Positions 22,663 to 33,333 of a stretch of DNA of 64,000 bases are shown here, piece after piece. The position numbers and the translations under genes are program-made. Position 1 is the first letter of the stretch. Each line of letters opens with the position of its first letter. Source of the stretch: Polytrichum commune. Its lineage: Eukaryota > Streptophyta > Polytrichopsida > Polytrichales > Polytrichaceae. The notes beneath the pieces were generated by a model. It was not told where the DNA came from and made no database searches. It saw only the letters and a list, made by a program, of their open reading frames with translations. The stretch is taken from contig OX485808.1 in assembly GCA_950295325.1 (NCBI GenBank), forward strand, positions 8,064,501 to 8,128,500. The letters are read 5' to 3'.

Positions 22663-22840
22663 ACATCTCAAATGACTTGGACTTGATTAATTTGGGGTCT
22701 TTAAAGCTTATTTTGGTGTCAATATTACTAAAATTGCAAGATATGGGTTGCATATTATTTTAGGACTTTTACGTTGGATGAATGAGAGGTACGTTTGTAT
22801 GCGGTAATTCCCTCTCTCTATGAGTTTGTAGCAAACCTGA
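22663..22840 (+). repeat. Dispersed direct repeat, copy 2
   Basis: Second copy of the repeat at 19763-19940, read in the same direction. Flanking phrases such as GACTAATTTGGGGTCTCTGACT near 22980 suggest the repeat family extends beyond the clearly aligned part. Confidence 0.55.
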
Positions 22841-23787
22841 TGCCACGAGTCCAAAGTCATGTGTTGTGGCTTGGGATTTGTGGCATATGTGTAAACTCAT
22901 CCACTGTGGATGAATGGGGCTCCAATGAGAAAAACCCCTACAAGATGAAGGGCCAATTCATTCCAATTGAACTTCACTAGACTAATTTGGGGTCTCTGAC
23001 TCTATTTCCGGAGTCAAATCGTCTATAAATAAGAATTTACATGTTATAATATAATTCACTGCATATATACCTTTGCAATGGATGAATATACATAATATAA
23101 ACACCACAAATTCCTAATCATGTGTTGTTGGCAAATACAAAAATGAGTGTATATCCATGGCTAGATGTTTACAAAGAGAACTACATAATTTGGGAACTGC
23201 AAAGCAAGTTAAATATTTCATGTAATCTCACTATTACCATGATGGTATGGTGTCCGGGGAGATTTTTGGGCATAATTGGTTAAAATACAAGTGTTTATGT
23301 GATACATAATTTTGGTCAGGTCGTATGACTTTTGAATTTTGATGAAATATGTGCTCCAAATGGAAGTTAGAATGCCGAATGAATAGGAAAATAGGAAATT
23401 AGTAACTAATTAGTAGAAGTGAGTAAGAAGTGAATTCTTTTCACTCACCTAAGCTAAGTATTAGGACGGGAGAGTCGAATGGGCAGGGCCATAGACATGT
23501 GATCAAAAGGAGGAGACTCAAAGGATCGAGATATGAGCAGACTAGTGAGAGAGGTTGATCTGATTCATAAGGACCATAGGCAAGGGAGGAGTGTGTGTCC
23601 ATTTTCTCTCGTTTTTTACCTCTCGGGAAGAGAGTAGATTCTTGGCATTCTTCAAGTGATGCTTCAAGTGTATAAAGAGAGACCATTTTTTTGTAAACAA
23701 GATCCCATTATGATATAAAAGTGCGACGCGCATTTCTACCTCTCACAGTGTGAGTCTTATGTTTTTGAAGTGCAAGGTTTTAAGTGA
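22841..23787. other. AT-rich DNA flanking the gypsy element
   Basis: No gene is recognised. A dyad around 23420-23450 (GTGAGTAAGAAGTGAATTC with its complement) is the only structure noted. The last bases before the LTR are TTTTAAGTGA. Confidence 0.5.
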
Positions 23788-24488
23788 TGTGAGCCCAAAA
23801 GGGTGCCCACATTTAGTCTTAGACCCTTGAAACGTTAGTTGATGCACTTTGAAGTAGCATGTTACTTCACAAAAATATAAAAAGAGTGAAATGTTAGTCT
23901 TAGAAGTACCATGTTGTAAGAGGCTAGGATGTGAGTTGTTATTATGTTTTTACCTTCGGAAGGATTTGAGTGAATGAGGATAGGTAAGGAGAACTTGGAT
24001 TGAGTAGTTAGTGAGTAGGCTAGTACAAATGGATGGAGACAACCAAAGTGACTCAAGAGGCAAGTGCATTCGAATTGGGATGAATGGAGGATCACATGGA
24101 ACGCACAAGTGGACCACCTCATCATGGCCACTTAATGGGGAAGGCCCAAGGAAGAATGCAAGGTGGAGGATAAGCAAATTCTCAAAGCACCAATCAAATC
24201 ACGAGTTAAGCATCGTGGTTTGAATTAAGTGGTGAGCGACGATTTGGGAAAGTAAGGGGAGAAAGTTATGGCGGCGGAAAGCGAAGGAGGCTAAGTTTGG
24301 GTTGAAGCATCCCAAGTTTGGTAAAGTGTGGTAGGTAGAAAGCCAAGGCTAGTTAAATGTTCGAATTAGGATCCTTGTTGATCATTTGAGGGAGGAAGGC
24401 TTAGAAGATAGGATTGGCGCCTACTAAGTAGGAGGAAATCTCAAGGGCTTATCGTGAGCCTTGAGGGTGCTCACCCCCTCAAACTTAC

Positions 24489-24496
24489 TATATAAT
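24489..24496 (+). promoter_or_regulatory. TATA box candidate in the 5' LTR
   Basis: TATATAAT lies 701 bases into the LTR and is followed by a pyrimidine-rich tract with CCTCACTCATCC, a plausible initiator. The identical motif is at the same offset in the 3' LTR (34035). The solo fragment at 61496 keeps the surrounding block, with TATTTAAG at this place. Confidence 0.5.
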
Positions 24497-25039
24497 CCCT
24501 CATTCTTCCCTCACTCATCCTCTCTTTCCTTTGTGCTCCAAGGCACCCCACGAGTTATAAGTGTGGGTGTGGGAAGCCATATTGGAGCACATGTGTGTGC
24601 TTAGTTTTTAGTTTGAGAGCCAAGGCTTGTTAGCCTTGAAGAGGGTTTGACCTCTTGGTAGAATTAGTGTTGACGTGAAGGATTTTAAAGTTAATTCATG
24701 ATTCCAATTTGTGGTACTTAAAGTTCATGTTTTGAATACACGTGGTTGCAAGTTCCATGTTTAAGAGTTGAGCACTTGATGTTGTGATGAGTGCAAAAAT
24801 ATACTTGTGTGGATTAGTTAGTCTTAGTGAAGTTAGGAAATTCTCTCTCCCTCTCTCTTCTCTAGGAAGTTGAGCTCTTAGAGCTCGGGAAAAAATGTGG
24901 AATTAGGTAGGGGACTTAGTGGGATTAGTGGAATTAGGTAGGTGAATTAGGGGGAGGCCTTGGAGAAGCTCTCTTTTGTTCATTTTCTGGTTTTGTGGTT
25001 GAGGGTGGAGAAGCTTAGTTAGAAGTAGCCGCAGCTAAG

Positions 25040-25420
25040 GAGTTGGTTTATGAAAGAGCTGGGGTTATTTAATTAGAAGTAAGGAGCTGGGTTTATGAAG
25101 GAGCTGGGTTTATTTAGTTAGAAGTAAGGAGCTGGGTTTATGAAGGAGCTGAGTTTATTTAGTTAGAAGCAGGGAGCTGGGTTCATGAAGGAGCTGGGTT
25201 TATGAAGGAGCTGGGTTTATTTAGTTAGAAGTAAGGAGCTGGGTTTATGAAGGAGCTGAGTTTATTTAGTTAGAAGCAGGGAGCTGGGTTCATGAAGGAG
25301 CTGGGTTTATGAAGGAGCTGGGTTTGTTTAGTTAGAAGCTAAAAAGCTGGGTTTATGAAGGAGCTAGGTTTATGAAGGAGCTAGGTTTATGTAATTAGAA
25401 AGTAAAGAGATGGGTTCATG
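25040..25420 (+). repeat. Degenerate tandem repeat within the 5' LTR
   Basis: Copies of GAGCTGGGTTTATGAAG and TTTAGTTAGAAGTAAG alternate irregularly. The 3' LTR has a shorter, rearranged version (about 34590-34830), so repeat number changed after insertion or during reverse transcription. Confidence 0.8.
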
Positions 25421-26127
25421 AAGGAGCTTAGTAGATAGCCTACCTAATTAGCTCATAGACAAGTAGTTAGTTACATTATGCTAGTTAGTGTTATGGTGGC
25501 TTTCACAAGTAAATGTATTTGAGATTGACTATAGAGAATAGTGTTTTTTTTAACACTTGCATCCTCTCTTTAAAAATAAACCACGTGCACAACTTAATGG
25601 AGAATGTGGAGCACTCTCGCGATGGCAAGACAAAGGAAGCAAAGACCAAAGGTGCGAGGGAGAGATTGACATAAGTCACATAAGTATTTCTTAATACTTA
25701 AAGGCTTATGTACGGTATGGAGACACCAAGTGAGACCTCTTATAGTAGCGATACGGAATACACAAGTGATAGTTCAAGTGGTAGTATAGAGTCAACGGCA
25801 CGGACTCCATTTAGGAGAGGGATATCCTTAAGGGCTTGTGTAGCTAAAGCAGCCGGATGGACGTTAGAAGCAAACAAAGACAAAATAGCACCCGAGCATA
25901 AGGAGGTTAAAATAACATAGTTAACTTGTGCATTCTCCACATACGTATTGAAATCGTACATTGAGTTGGTAAAAGTGAAATTCCAGTTAAATCCAAGACC
26001 ACTTGAAGGGTGAACATTGCACTATGGACTCATCCAAGTCCAAATCCAATACCGCGGAGGAATGTGAGCCCAAACCCACTACTCGGACTACGGACACTTA
26101 AGGGTGGGGGGTTTGGCCTCACATAAT

Positions 26128-26145
26128 TGGTGCGTCCGCCGGGAG
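26128..26145 (+). other. Primer-binding site of the gypsy element
   Basis: TGGTGCGTCCGCCGGGAG begins four bases after the LTR end. It opens with the TGG that pairs with the CCA tail of a tRNA, the position and form expected of a minus-strand primer site. The tRNA was not identified. Confidence 0.6.
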
Positions 26146-27032
26146 CGAAGCGGAAGGTAGTTACAAGACTTGGAGGCGACTAGGAGACTTGGAGGCAACT
26201 AGGAAAAATTGGAGACACAAACTTGAGAGAAGGGAAGGAGCACCCGAAACTCGGTAAGTATTCTCTCTTTGGGTTACATTTGAATTCATTGTATTTCAAC
26301 TATTCCTTGGAATGAATTGCATTGTCAATTACGCAAATTCATTTTTGAGGAAGGAGCGCGGCGAAGGTACGTCCTCAACCTTTTTGGGGATTTGCTAAGA
26401 ACTTAAAAGGAACCTATAACCGAGTAGCTCATTAAAATATTAGAGGGTAAATTCACCTTAGGACATTGAACTTTGACACTCACCTCGGGGTGAGTCTCAA
26501 AGTTTTGGGAGTTGTCATTTCATGCTCTAGATTAAATTAATATTTCACAAAGTTTATGGTGTTGTTACATTGAGTCACGATTGAGGGGAGTGCTAACTCA
26601 CAGGGGGATGCGATTGCTCAAGGTATGTTTATTTCTTCAAAGTGAACTCATTAACTAATTAAGGAATGCCTTTTGTACTCGTGATTGTTGTTATCCGTTG
26701 TAGAGGGTAATTCCCGAATTGTGGATGGTGTGAGAAGTTGAAGGGTGAAGCCTCGACTTTTAACATAATCTACTCGGAAGGTCACCCCCTCACAATCGGT
26801 ATTGTGGTGAGTGTTAATTTGCGGGAAGGTGCGGAGGTGATGCTCCGACTTAACCAAAAAATTAACATGAACATGCCTATCCCCTATTGGGATTCTTTCA
26901 CCTAAGTGGGCTTGCAGGTTCTTTTCCTCACCTCCTAAAAAAATTATAACCACACCAAGACAAGTGAAAATATTAAGAGGGGAATTGCTAGGATTATGTG
27001 TGGTCAAGTGAGGGTCGATCGATTCTTATGGA

Positions 27033-30000
27033 ATGCAAGGTAGGACTCGCTCACAAAAACCAAGTTTAATAGTAGGACTAGAGAAATCTACTCGAAAGAG
27101 GCTGTCCTCTAAAATCAGTGATAGATTAGAACAAGATAATGTTAGAATAGAGAGTTGTTTGAACGTCGAACCTAGGACTAGGTCAATTCTAGACACCTTA
27201 GAACTTGGAGCTCAACTTGAAGAGGAGATCACTCCCTCCAAATTGAGTGGTGAAACTTCTTCGGAAAATTACACACTTAGAGAAGAATTCCCGGTAGAAG
27301 TTGATAGGGGATTGTTGAATAGTTCACCGGTCACCATGGCCGAGGAACGGGGGATGGATCCACCACCCATACCCCCAATTCCGCCCATACCTCCTATACC
27401 TCCAATAGACCCATTGGTTAGGCCAAGAGGCCTACCAATTGTGGTTCCACAAAATTTAGCGGCGATGGATATGCCATCTCATCTCCCTAAATTTTATGGG
27501 ACCAAGGATGAGGACCCCTCTCGGCACATGGAACGGTATATCGAACGGTTGGCTAGCTTCCTCATAACCGACCCGGGTTATTGGTTAGTGTGGTTTCCTA
27601 CCACTCTAGAGGGGGAAGCCTATGAATGGTATCGGGATCATGCCGAGGGACATTTTAGGGGATGGGAACAATTACAAAGGGAGTTTCTTAACGAATTTAG
27701 GCCGGAAGTGGGTCAAAGTACCGCATTAAGGGCATTGTCGTCATTGAAGCAAGGAAGGGAGGAAGAAATTTCGGCTTACATTAGGAGGTTTGATTTAGTG
27801 TGCACTAGATTTGTGGGTACCATGCTCAACGACGACACGCTAAAGCAATTTTTCATTCAAGGGTTTTTTAAGTCCGGAACTATTAGGGGTGTTCTAGAAA
27901 GGAATCCCTTGACCTTGGCGGATGCCAAGCGTGCGGCTAGAGATATTGAAAACTTGGATAAAGATCACGAAAGGCTATGGAGAAGGGAGGATGAATTGAT
28001 CCCACAATTCATCCCCATACGCCCTAGGGTGGTAGCGGTAGAACCCGCTAAGTATGAGAACCAAATTCCATATGCCATTGTGGACACCGGTCCCCGACCT
28101 TTAGCGGTTAGGGAACCGGCACCTCTTTTGGCACTACCGGCCCCTAGAACGGATCCACACTTGGAGGAGGTTGAGAGAAGACTAGGTGCTAGCCAACTAG
28201 GATTCCAAGAGGCTATGATAAAACAAATGCAAAGCCTCACGGATCAAATGTCATTAATGATCCGGAGTCAACAACCGGGGCCTCCACCCCCGGTTGAGTC
28301 GGGTAGGCATTCTTCCGGATTATGGTGTGTCCAATGTGGCCAACCGGGCCACACGCGTCAATTTTGTAGAAGTGGACAAAACCGTGACCAAAGAGGAAAC
28401 GGTAACCCACCTCAACAAAATCAACGAGGTCAAGCGCCACCTCACTATGGAAATGGAAGCAATAGAGGACCACAACCTAGAGGGCAAGGTGGCCAAAATT
28501 TAGAGAAGAAGGAATTTCATCCCTTTTGTGGAAGGTGGCACGCTCAAGGACAATGTTGGTCCGAAGGTCAAGAGTTTAATTGTAGCAATTGTGGAGGAAG
28601 TCATCCCTCGGATACGTGTCGCCAACCGGACAAAATAATTAATGTCCCTTACCCGGTGGCTAATCCACAACAACAAGCAAGGGATAATATGCGAGGTGCT
28701 AGGCCACAAGGAGTACCGGCCAATGAACTTAGGCCACCTAACTTATACTATGACCATAGTAATGCTAGGCAAACTTTTCATCCACCGGCGGGCTTGCAAA
28801 CTACAACCGGTTACATTCCAATACAAAATAGACAAGGAGTTCCACCTAATGGTAGTAACGGGAGACAAGCGCCTCCAACGGATCCGGGACCATCTAACTC
28901 CCAAGATGTTAGGTTCATGGATGGAGTGTTGGAGGCCACATGTGATGACATGCTTCCTCTCCCAACGAGAATTGGAGAGGAGCAAAGTCAATGGCCTCCT
29001 CACACCAATGCTATTACATATGAGTTAGTGAAGGGTAAGGGTGTGGTTGAAGAAGCACCTGCACTAGCGGTAACTACTAGGGCTAGGAGAGGGGATGCCC
29101 CGTTGGAGGTAGGAATAGGAGAGCAAGGAAATTACTCTTCGGATGAAGAGATTAATCTCTCCGAGTTGGATAGGGTAGCTAGAAGAGCTACTAAGGATGT
29201 GGAGAGGGAAAATATAATTTTACAAGATAGGGAGAGGACTAATGCGGTACATGACTTGGATAATAGCGATGTGGGTGAATGGGAAGGACCGGGGGTTCCC
29301 GTAGACGAATTCGACGTAGTGGGTAATTCTAAGGTGGAAAGATCTACCGGGTACGACTTGTGGGCGGACCTTAGTACACTCAAGGCGGATATTACTTTCG
29401 GCCAACTATTGGAAATTTCACCCACGGCAAGGAAAACATTAAAGGAGGGAATGCCGGTACACAAGAGGATGAGGAAGGTGAAAGCTAAAATAGCCGCTAG
29501 GATCCAATCACAAGGTGGAAGAGACGTGAAAGCTATAGAAATAGAAGTTGTTATAGTAGATAAGGTGGTTCCTAATGTGCTAGTCGACGGAGGGAGTAGT
29601 CTAAATATACTACCGGAGGATACTATGAAAAAATTGGGACTTGGACTCACGGGGCCTTCACCTTTGGTCATAAATATGGCAAATCAAAGTTCGACTACGC
29701 CTTTGGGGATGATCAAGGATTGTAGAATGACTACGGGAGGTGAGGAGTACTTGGTCACCTTCCATGTCATTAAAATGCACTCCAACAAGGACACCTTCCC
29801 CATTTTGCTAGGTAGGCCTTGGTTGCGGATGGCGAATGCTATGGTCAATTGGGGTGGACCTAAACCATCCATCACTTATGGTCCGGAGGGTAATAGGGTC
29901 ATAGTGTCCATTGGTTCATTAGAAGGATGGATGAAGAAGGAGATGTATTTGCCATTGGAGAAGGAAATTGATGACTTAAACGAGAATGAGATTGGCAAGG

Positions 30001-33000
30001 CATTGGTGGGAGTCGTCCATCCCGAAGGTCAAAGGGTTGTTATAGATTCGGGCTCGGGAAGTCTAGGTCCTAATTTTTACAATTATGGGGATAATGGGGA
30101 TTATGCCCAATGGCTAAGGGAGTACCCCGAGTCCGAGGTTGATGTAATGGTTACATTTCACCAAGTAGGCTTAGGGAGTGAATTTCCTAGTGTTAGTTTA
30201 GGAGAGGGCTCATTGTTGGAGCCATGTGAGGTGCTCACCGAGGAAGAGTGGGTTAGCGGTGGGTTAACACCTTGGGTAGATGACGTGGAAGAGGGTGAGG
30301 TTAGTTTAATTCATGTAGATGGGACTCAAGAGGAGGATGTGATTATTGAGTCATCGAAATTGGAGGAGCCTTTACATTTCAAGACCACGTCTACGGGGAT
30401 AGTTGTAGGTCAAGATGTGAAAGATTACCCCAATGTGCCTTCCGATTGGTATCGGAACAAAGAGGAACAAGCACATGTGTCGGAAGCGGATTGGCGGTAC
30501 GTGGATGTGAAATTAAAGAATGGAAAAACCCGACAAATGAAGATGGGCTCCAAATTGGGGGAGAAAGAGGTTAGGGAGTATAGCAATTTGGTGGATGAGT
30601 TTAGTGATACTTTTGCATGGTCCTACGATGAGCTTAAGGGAATTCCTAGGGAAATGGTAGAGCACCGGATTCCTTTAATTCCGGGGGCGAGGCCAATTAG
30701 ACAAAAGGAGAGGAGGATGAATCCTCAATTGCAATTGTTGGTGAAAGCGGAATTGGAAAGGTTATTGAAGGCCGGGTTTATCAAGCCGGTGGAAATCACG
30801 GATTGGGTTTCTCCTATGGTCTTAGTAAAGAAAAAAAATGGGAAATTAAGGGTTTGTGTCGACTATAGGAAATTGAATTCGTGCACACAAAAGGATCACT
30901 TCCCCTTACCTTTTATCACCTTGTTGCTTGAGGAGGTTGAAGGTCATTCGCGATATACCTTTATGGATGGGTATGCGGGTTATAATCAAATTTCCATAGC
31001 CCTCCAAGATATCCATAAAACGGCTTTTACTACACCTTGGGGTACTTTTGTGTGGGTAGTGATGCCATTTGGGTTATGTAATGCCCCGGCTACTTTCCAA
31101 CGATTAGTAATGTATATCTTCACCGACTTGTTGTTCAAATCCATGACCGTCTTTGTGGACGATTTTAGCACACAAAGTAATGTGGATGATCACCTACATT
31201 GCGTTAGGGAGGCATTGGTTAGGTGTAGGAAGATGAGGTTAGCATTGAACCCGGATAAGACATTTTTGGGAGTGAATAAGGGAGTGTTGTTGGGTTATGT
31301 TGTTAGTGAGAAAGGTAGAGAACCCGATCCGGATAAGATTGCGGCCATAAGCGACTTGGCAACTCCAACCAATTCCAAGGGGATCTCTAAGTTGTTAGGA
31401 CATGTAGGATGGTACCGGGAACTTATTCCTAATTTTTCAAAGATAGCGGTGCCCATTACCCATTTGCTCAAAAAGGATGTCAAATTCGAGTGGACGGATG
31501 TTTGTCAAAAAGCCTTTGAGGAATTGCGGGATAGGTTGAGCACCTATCCGGTGTTGATACCACCCAATTGGGGTAAACCTTTTCACGTCTATTGTGATGC
31601 TAGTAATGTGGCAATAGGGAGTGCGCTTTGTCAAGCAACGGGAGAAAAAGAGAAGGATCAACCTATAGCTTATGCGAGTAAGCAATTGACCCCCGCCGAA
31701 AGAAACTACTCTACAACGGAGAGGGAGTGCCTAGCCATGGTGTTTTCCGTTAAAAAGTTTAGGCATTACCTCATGTGCAACCCGGTTGTATTTTTTGTTG
31801 ACCACATGGCTATCAAGTATGTAATTAACAAGGCGGAGTTAAGTGGTAGGTTAGCTAGGTGGGTTTTGCTATTAGAAGAATTCGACTACACGGTGGAATA
31901 TAAACCGGGTCGTATGCATTTACAAGCGGACCACTTGTCTAGGTTGTCGGAGGAGATAGGAAAAAATCCGGTAAATGATATGTTAGTAGATGATAGCCTC
32001 TTTGTGGTCACTTCTACACCGGAGTGGTATGCGGGCATAGTGGAATTTCTAACAACCCACAAGTTGCCCAAAGAGTGGACAAAAGAAGAGAGAAGGAAGG
32101 TGAGGGTAAATAGTAGGCAATTTGTTGTAGTGGGCCATAGGTTGTTTAGAAGGGGGTCCGATGGTATCTTACGACGATGCGTGTCAAAAACGGAGGTTGA
32201 AGCGATTTTAATCGCTTGCCACGATAGCGCTTGCGGCGGTCACTTCTCGGGTCAACTCACCGGGCAAAAAATACTTAGAGCGGGCTACTTTTGGCCTACA
32301 CTATTTAAGGACGCCCATGACTATGTAAGGAAATGCGACGCTTGCCAACGGTATGCCCGAAACGACCTTAGAATGGAGATGCCTTTACATGTATCATTAC
32401 CCTTAATTCCTTTCGAAAAATGGGGCATCGACTATGTGGGTGAGGTCCATCCCCAATCTTCAAAAGGAATGAAATATATTGTGGTGGCAACCGAGTACCT
32501 CACCAAGTGGGCGGAAGCCAAAGCGGTGAAGACCGACACGGCGGAACACGCGGCAACATTTATGTACGAAAACATAATTTCGCGGTTCGGGGTGCCGAAG
32601 ATCCTAGTAAGCGATAGGGGTACTCACTTTTTGAATAACTTGATTCGAGAGATGACAGAGAAATTTAAAATTGATCACCGGAAGACTACTCCCTACCACC
32701 CACAAACCAATGGACAAACGGAAAGGGTTAACGGAATCTTGGTGAGTATACTACGCAAGACGGTTATAGACTCGAAGCGGGATTGGGATACGAAACTAAC
32801 GGCGGCACTTTGGGCATACCGTACAACCTATAAGGTAACTACGCGTGCTACACCATTTTCCTTAGTCTATGGTCTTGAAGCGACACTACCAATCGAATAT
32901 GAAGTCGAGTCACTTAGGGTGGCCGTGAGTACGAGACTTACCGAAAGTCAATCCTTACGAAATCGACTAACCGATTTGGAAGCACTTGACGAAGGGAGGA

Positions 33001-33152
33001 GAATGGCGGCTCAACATATTGAGGCAATCCAAAGAAGGAGAAAGATTACTTTCGACAAACGACATAAGAGAAGGGCCCTAACACCGGGAATGATGGTCAT
33101 GATTCAAGACGCACGAAAGCTTGAATTTCCGGCGAAATTCAATGCGGTATAG
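27033..33152 (+). CDS. Gypsy gag-pol polyprotein, 2,039 aa
   Basis: The frame opens at ATG 27033; an alternative start is the Met of MAEERGMDPPPIPP near 27336. Gag lies at about residues 150-320. A zinc knuckle is C432-C435-H440-C445, followed by a second cysteine-rich knuckle near 510. The protease has D852 in VDGGSS. The reverse transcriptase has FVDD with D1376 and D1377 in place of the usual YVDD. RNase H has YCDAS with D1522. The integrase has an HHCC region (about 1729-1771) and the triad D1800, D1861 and E1897, with 35 residues between the last two. A TAG at 33150 ends the frame, but about 45 further codons in the same frame look like the usual C-terminal tail, so this is a likely late nonsense mutation. 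Other motifs look intact. Confidence 0.95.
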   Translation: MQGRTRSQKPSLIVGLEKSTRKRLSSKISDRLEQDNVRIESCLNVEPRTRSILDTLELGAQLEEEITPSKLSGETSSENYTLREEFPVEVDRGLLNSSPVTMAEERGMDPPPIPPIPPIPPIPPIDPLVRPRGLPIVVPQNLAAMDMPSHLPKFYGTKDEDPSRHMERYIERLASFLITDPGYWLVWFPTTLEGEAYEWYRDHAEGHFRGWEQLQREFLNEFRPEVGQSTALRALSSLKQGREEEISAYIRRFDLVCTRFVGTMLNDDTLKQFFIQGFFKSGTIRGVLERNPLTLADAKRAARDIENLDKDHERLWRREDELIPQFIPIRPRVVAVEPAKYENQIPYAIVDTGPRPLAVREPAPLLALPAPRTDPHLEEVERRLGASQLGFQEAMIKQMQSLTDQMSLMIRSQQPGPPPPVESGRHSSGLWCVQCGQPGHTRQFCRSGQNRDQRGNGNPPQQNQRGQAPPHYGNGSNRGPQPRGQGGQNLEKKEFHPFCGRWHAQGQCWSEGQEFNCSNCGGSHPSDTCRQPDKIINVPYPVANPQQQARDNMRGARPQGVPANELRPPNLYYDHSNARQTFHPPAGLQTTTGYIPIQNRQGVPPNGSNGRQAPPTDPGPSNSQDVRFMDGVLEATCDDMLPLPTRIGEEQSQWPPHTNAITYELVKGKGVVEEAPALAVTTRARRGDAPLEVGIGEQGNYSSDEEINLSELDRVARRATKDVERENIILQDRERTNAVHDLDNSDVGEWEGPGVPVDEFDVVGNSKVERSTGYDLWADLSTLKADITFGQLLEISPTARKTLKEGMPVHKRMRKVKAKIAARIQSQGGRDVKAIEIEVVIVDKVVPNVLVDGGSSLNILPEDTMKKLGLGLTGPSPLVINMANQSSTTPLGMIKDCRMTTGGEEYLVTFHVIKMHSNKDTFPILLGRPWLRMANAMVNWGGPKPSITYGPEGNRVIVSIGSLEGWMKKEMYLPLEKEIDDLNENEIGKALVGVVHPEGQRVVIDSGSGSLGPNFYNYGDNGDYAQWLREYPESEVDVMVTFHQVGLGSEFPSVSLGEGSLLEPCEVLTEEEWVSGGLTPWVDDVEEGEVSLIHVDGTQEEDVIIESSKLEEPLHFKTTSTGIVVGQDVKDYPNVPSDWYRNKEEQAHVSEADWRYVDVKLKNGKTRQMKMGSKLGEKEVREYSNLVDEFSDTFAWSYDELKGIPREMVEHRIPLIPGARPIRQKERRMNPQLQLLVKAELERLLKAGFIKPVEITDWVSPMVLVKKKNGKLRVCVDYRKLNSCTQKDHFPLPFITLLLEEVEGHSRYTFMDGYAGYNQISIALQDIHKTAFTTPWGTFVWVVMPFGLCNAPATFQRLVMYIFTDLLFKSMTVFVDDFSTQSNVDDHLHCVREALVRCRKMRLALNPDKTFLGVNKGVLLGYVVSEKGREPDPDKIAAISDLATPTNSKGISKLLGHVGWYRELIPNFSKIAVPITHLLKKDVKFEWTDVCQKAFEELRDRLSTYPVLIPPNWGKPFHVYCDASNVAIGSALCQATGEKEKDQPIAYASKQLTPAERNYSTTERECLAMVFSVKKFRHYLMCNPVVFFVDHMAIKYVINKAELSGRLARWVLLLEEFDYTVEYKPGRMHLQADHLSRLSEEIGKNPVNDMLVDDSLFVVTSTPEWYAGIVEFLTTHKLPKEWTKEERRKVRVNSRQFVVVGHRLFRRGSDGILRRCVSKTEVEAILIACHDSACGGHFSGQLTGQKILRAGYFWPTLFKDAHDYVRKCDACQRYARNDLRMEMPLHVSLPLIPFEKWGIDYVGEVHPQSSKGMKYIVVATEYLTKWAEAKAVKTDTAEHAATFMYENIISRFGVPKILVSDRGTHFLNNLIREMTEKFKIDHRKTTPYHPQTNGQTERVNGILVSILRKTVIDSKRDWDTKLTAALWAYRTTYKVTTRATPFSLVYGLEATLPIEYEVESLRVAVSTRLTESQSLRNRLTDLEALDEGRRMAAQHIEAIQRRRKITFDKRHKRRALTPGMMVMIQDARKLEFPAKFNAV

Positions 33153-33333
33153 TTAGGACCTTACCTTGTCTATGAGGTCTTTCCTAATAATTCAATTCAA
33201 TTGGAAACGTTGAATGGTGAGCTCTTTCCTACCCGTACATCGGGAAGTAGATGTAAGGAGTACCGAGCTTGACTAGGCAACTTACCCTTGGAGCAAGAGA
33301 TGTTTGGATTCATCCCCCGATGGTCGCCAATTA

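Larger units (their letters stand above)
23788..26123 (+). repeat. 5' LTR of the gypsy element (2,336 bp)
   Basis: The alignment to the 3' LTR starts at TGTGAGCCCAAAAGG in both. Two features make this copy longer: more copies of a GAGCTGGGTTTATGAAG unit (about 25040-25420), and about 340 bp (roughly 25650-25985) absent from the 3' LTR. That extra block contains a small ORF at 25708-25920 of no known family. Confidence 0.95.

Noticed and set aside
25708-25920. Small ORF inside the 5' LTR
   Set aside because: It lies in the block missing from the 3' LTR, has no recognised domain and low-complexity Ser/Thr content.
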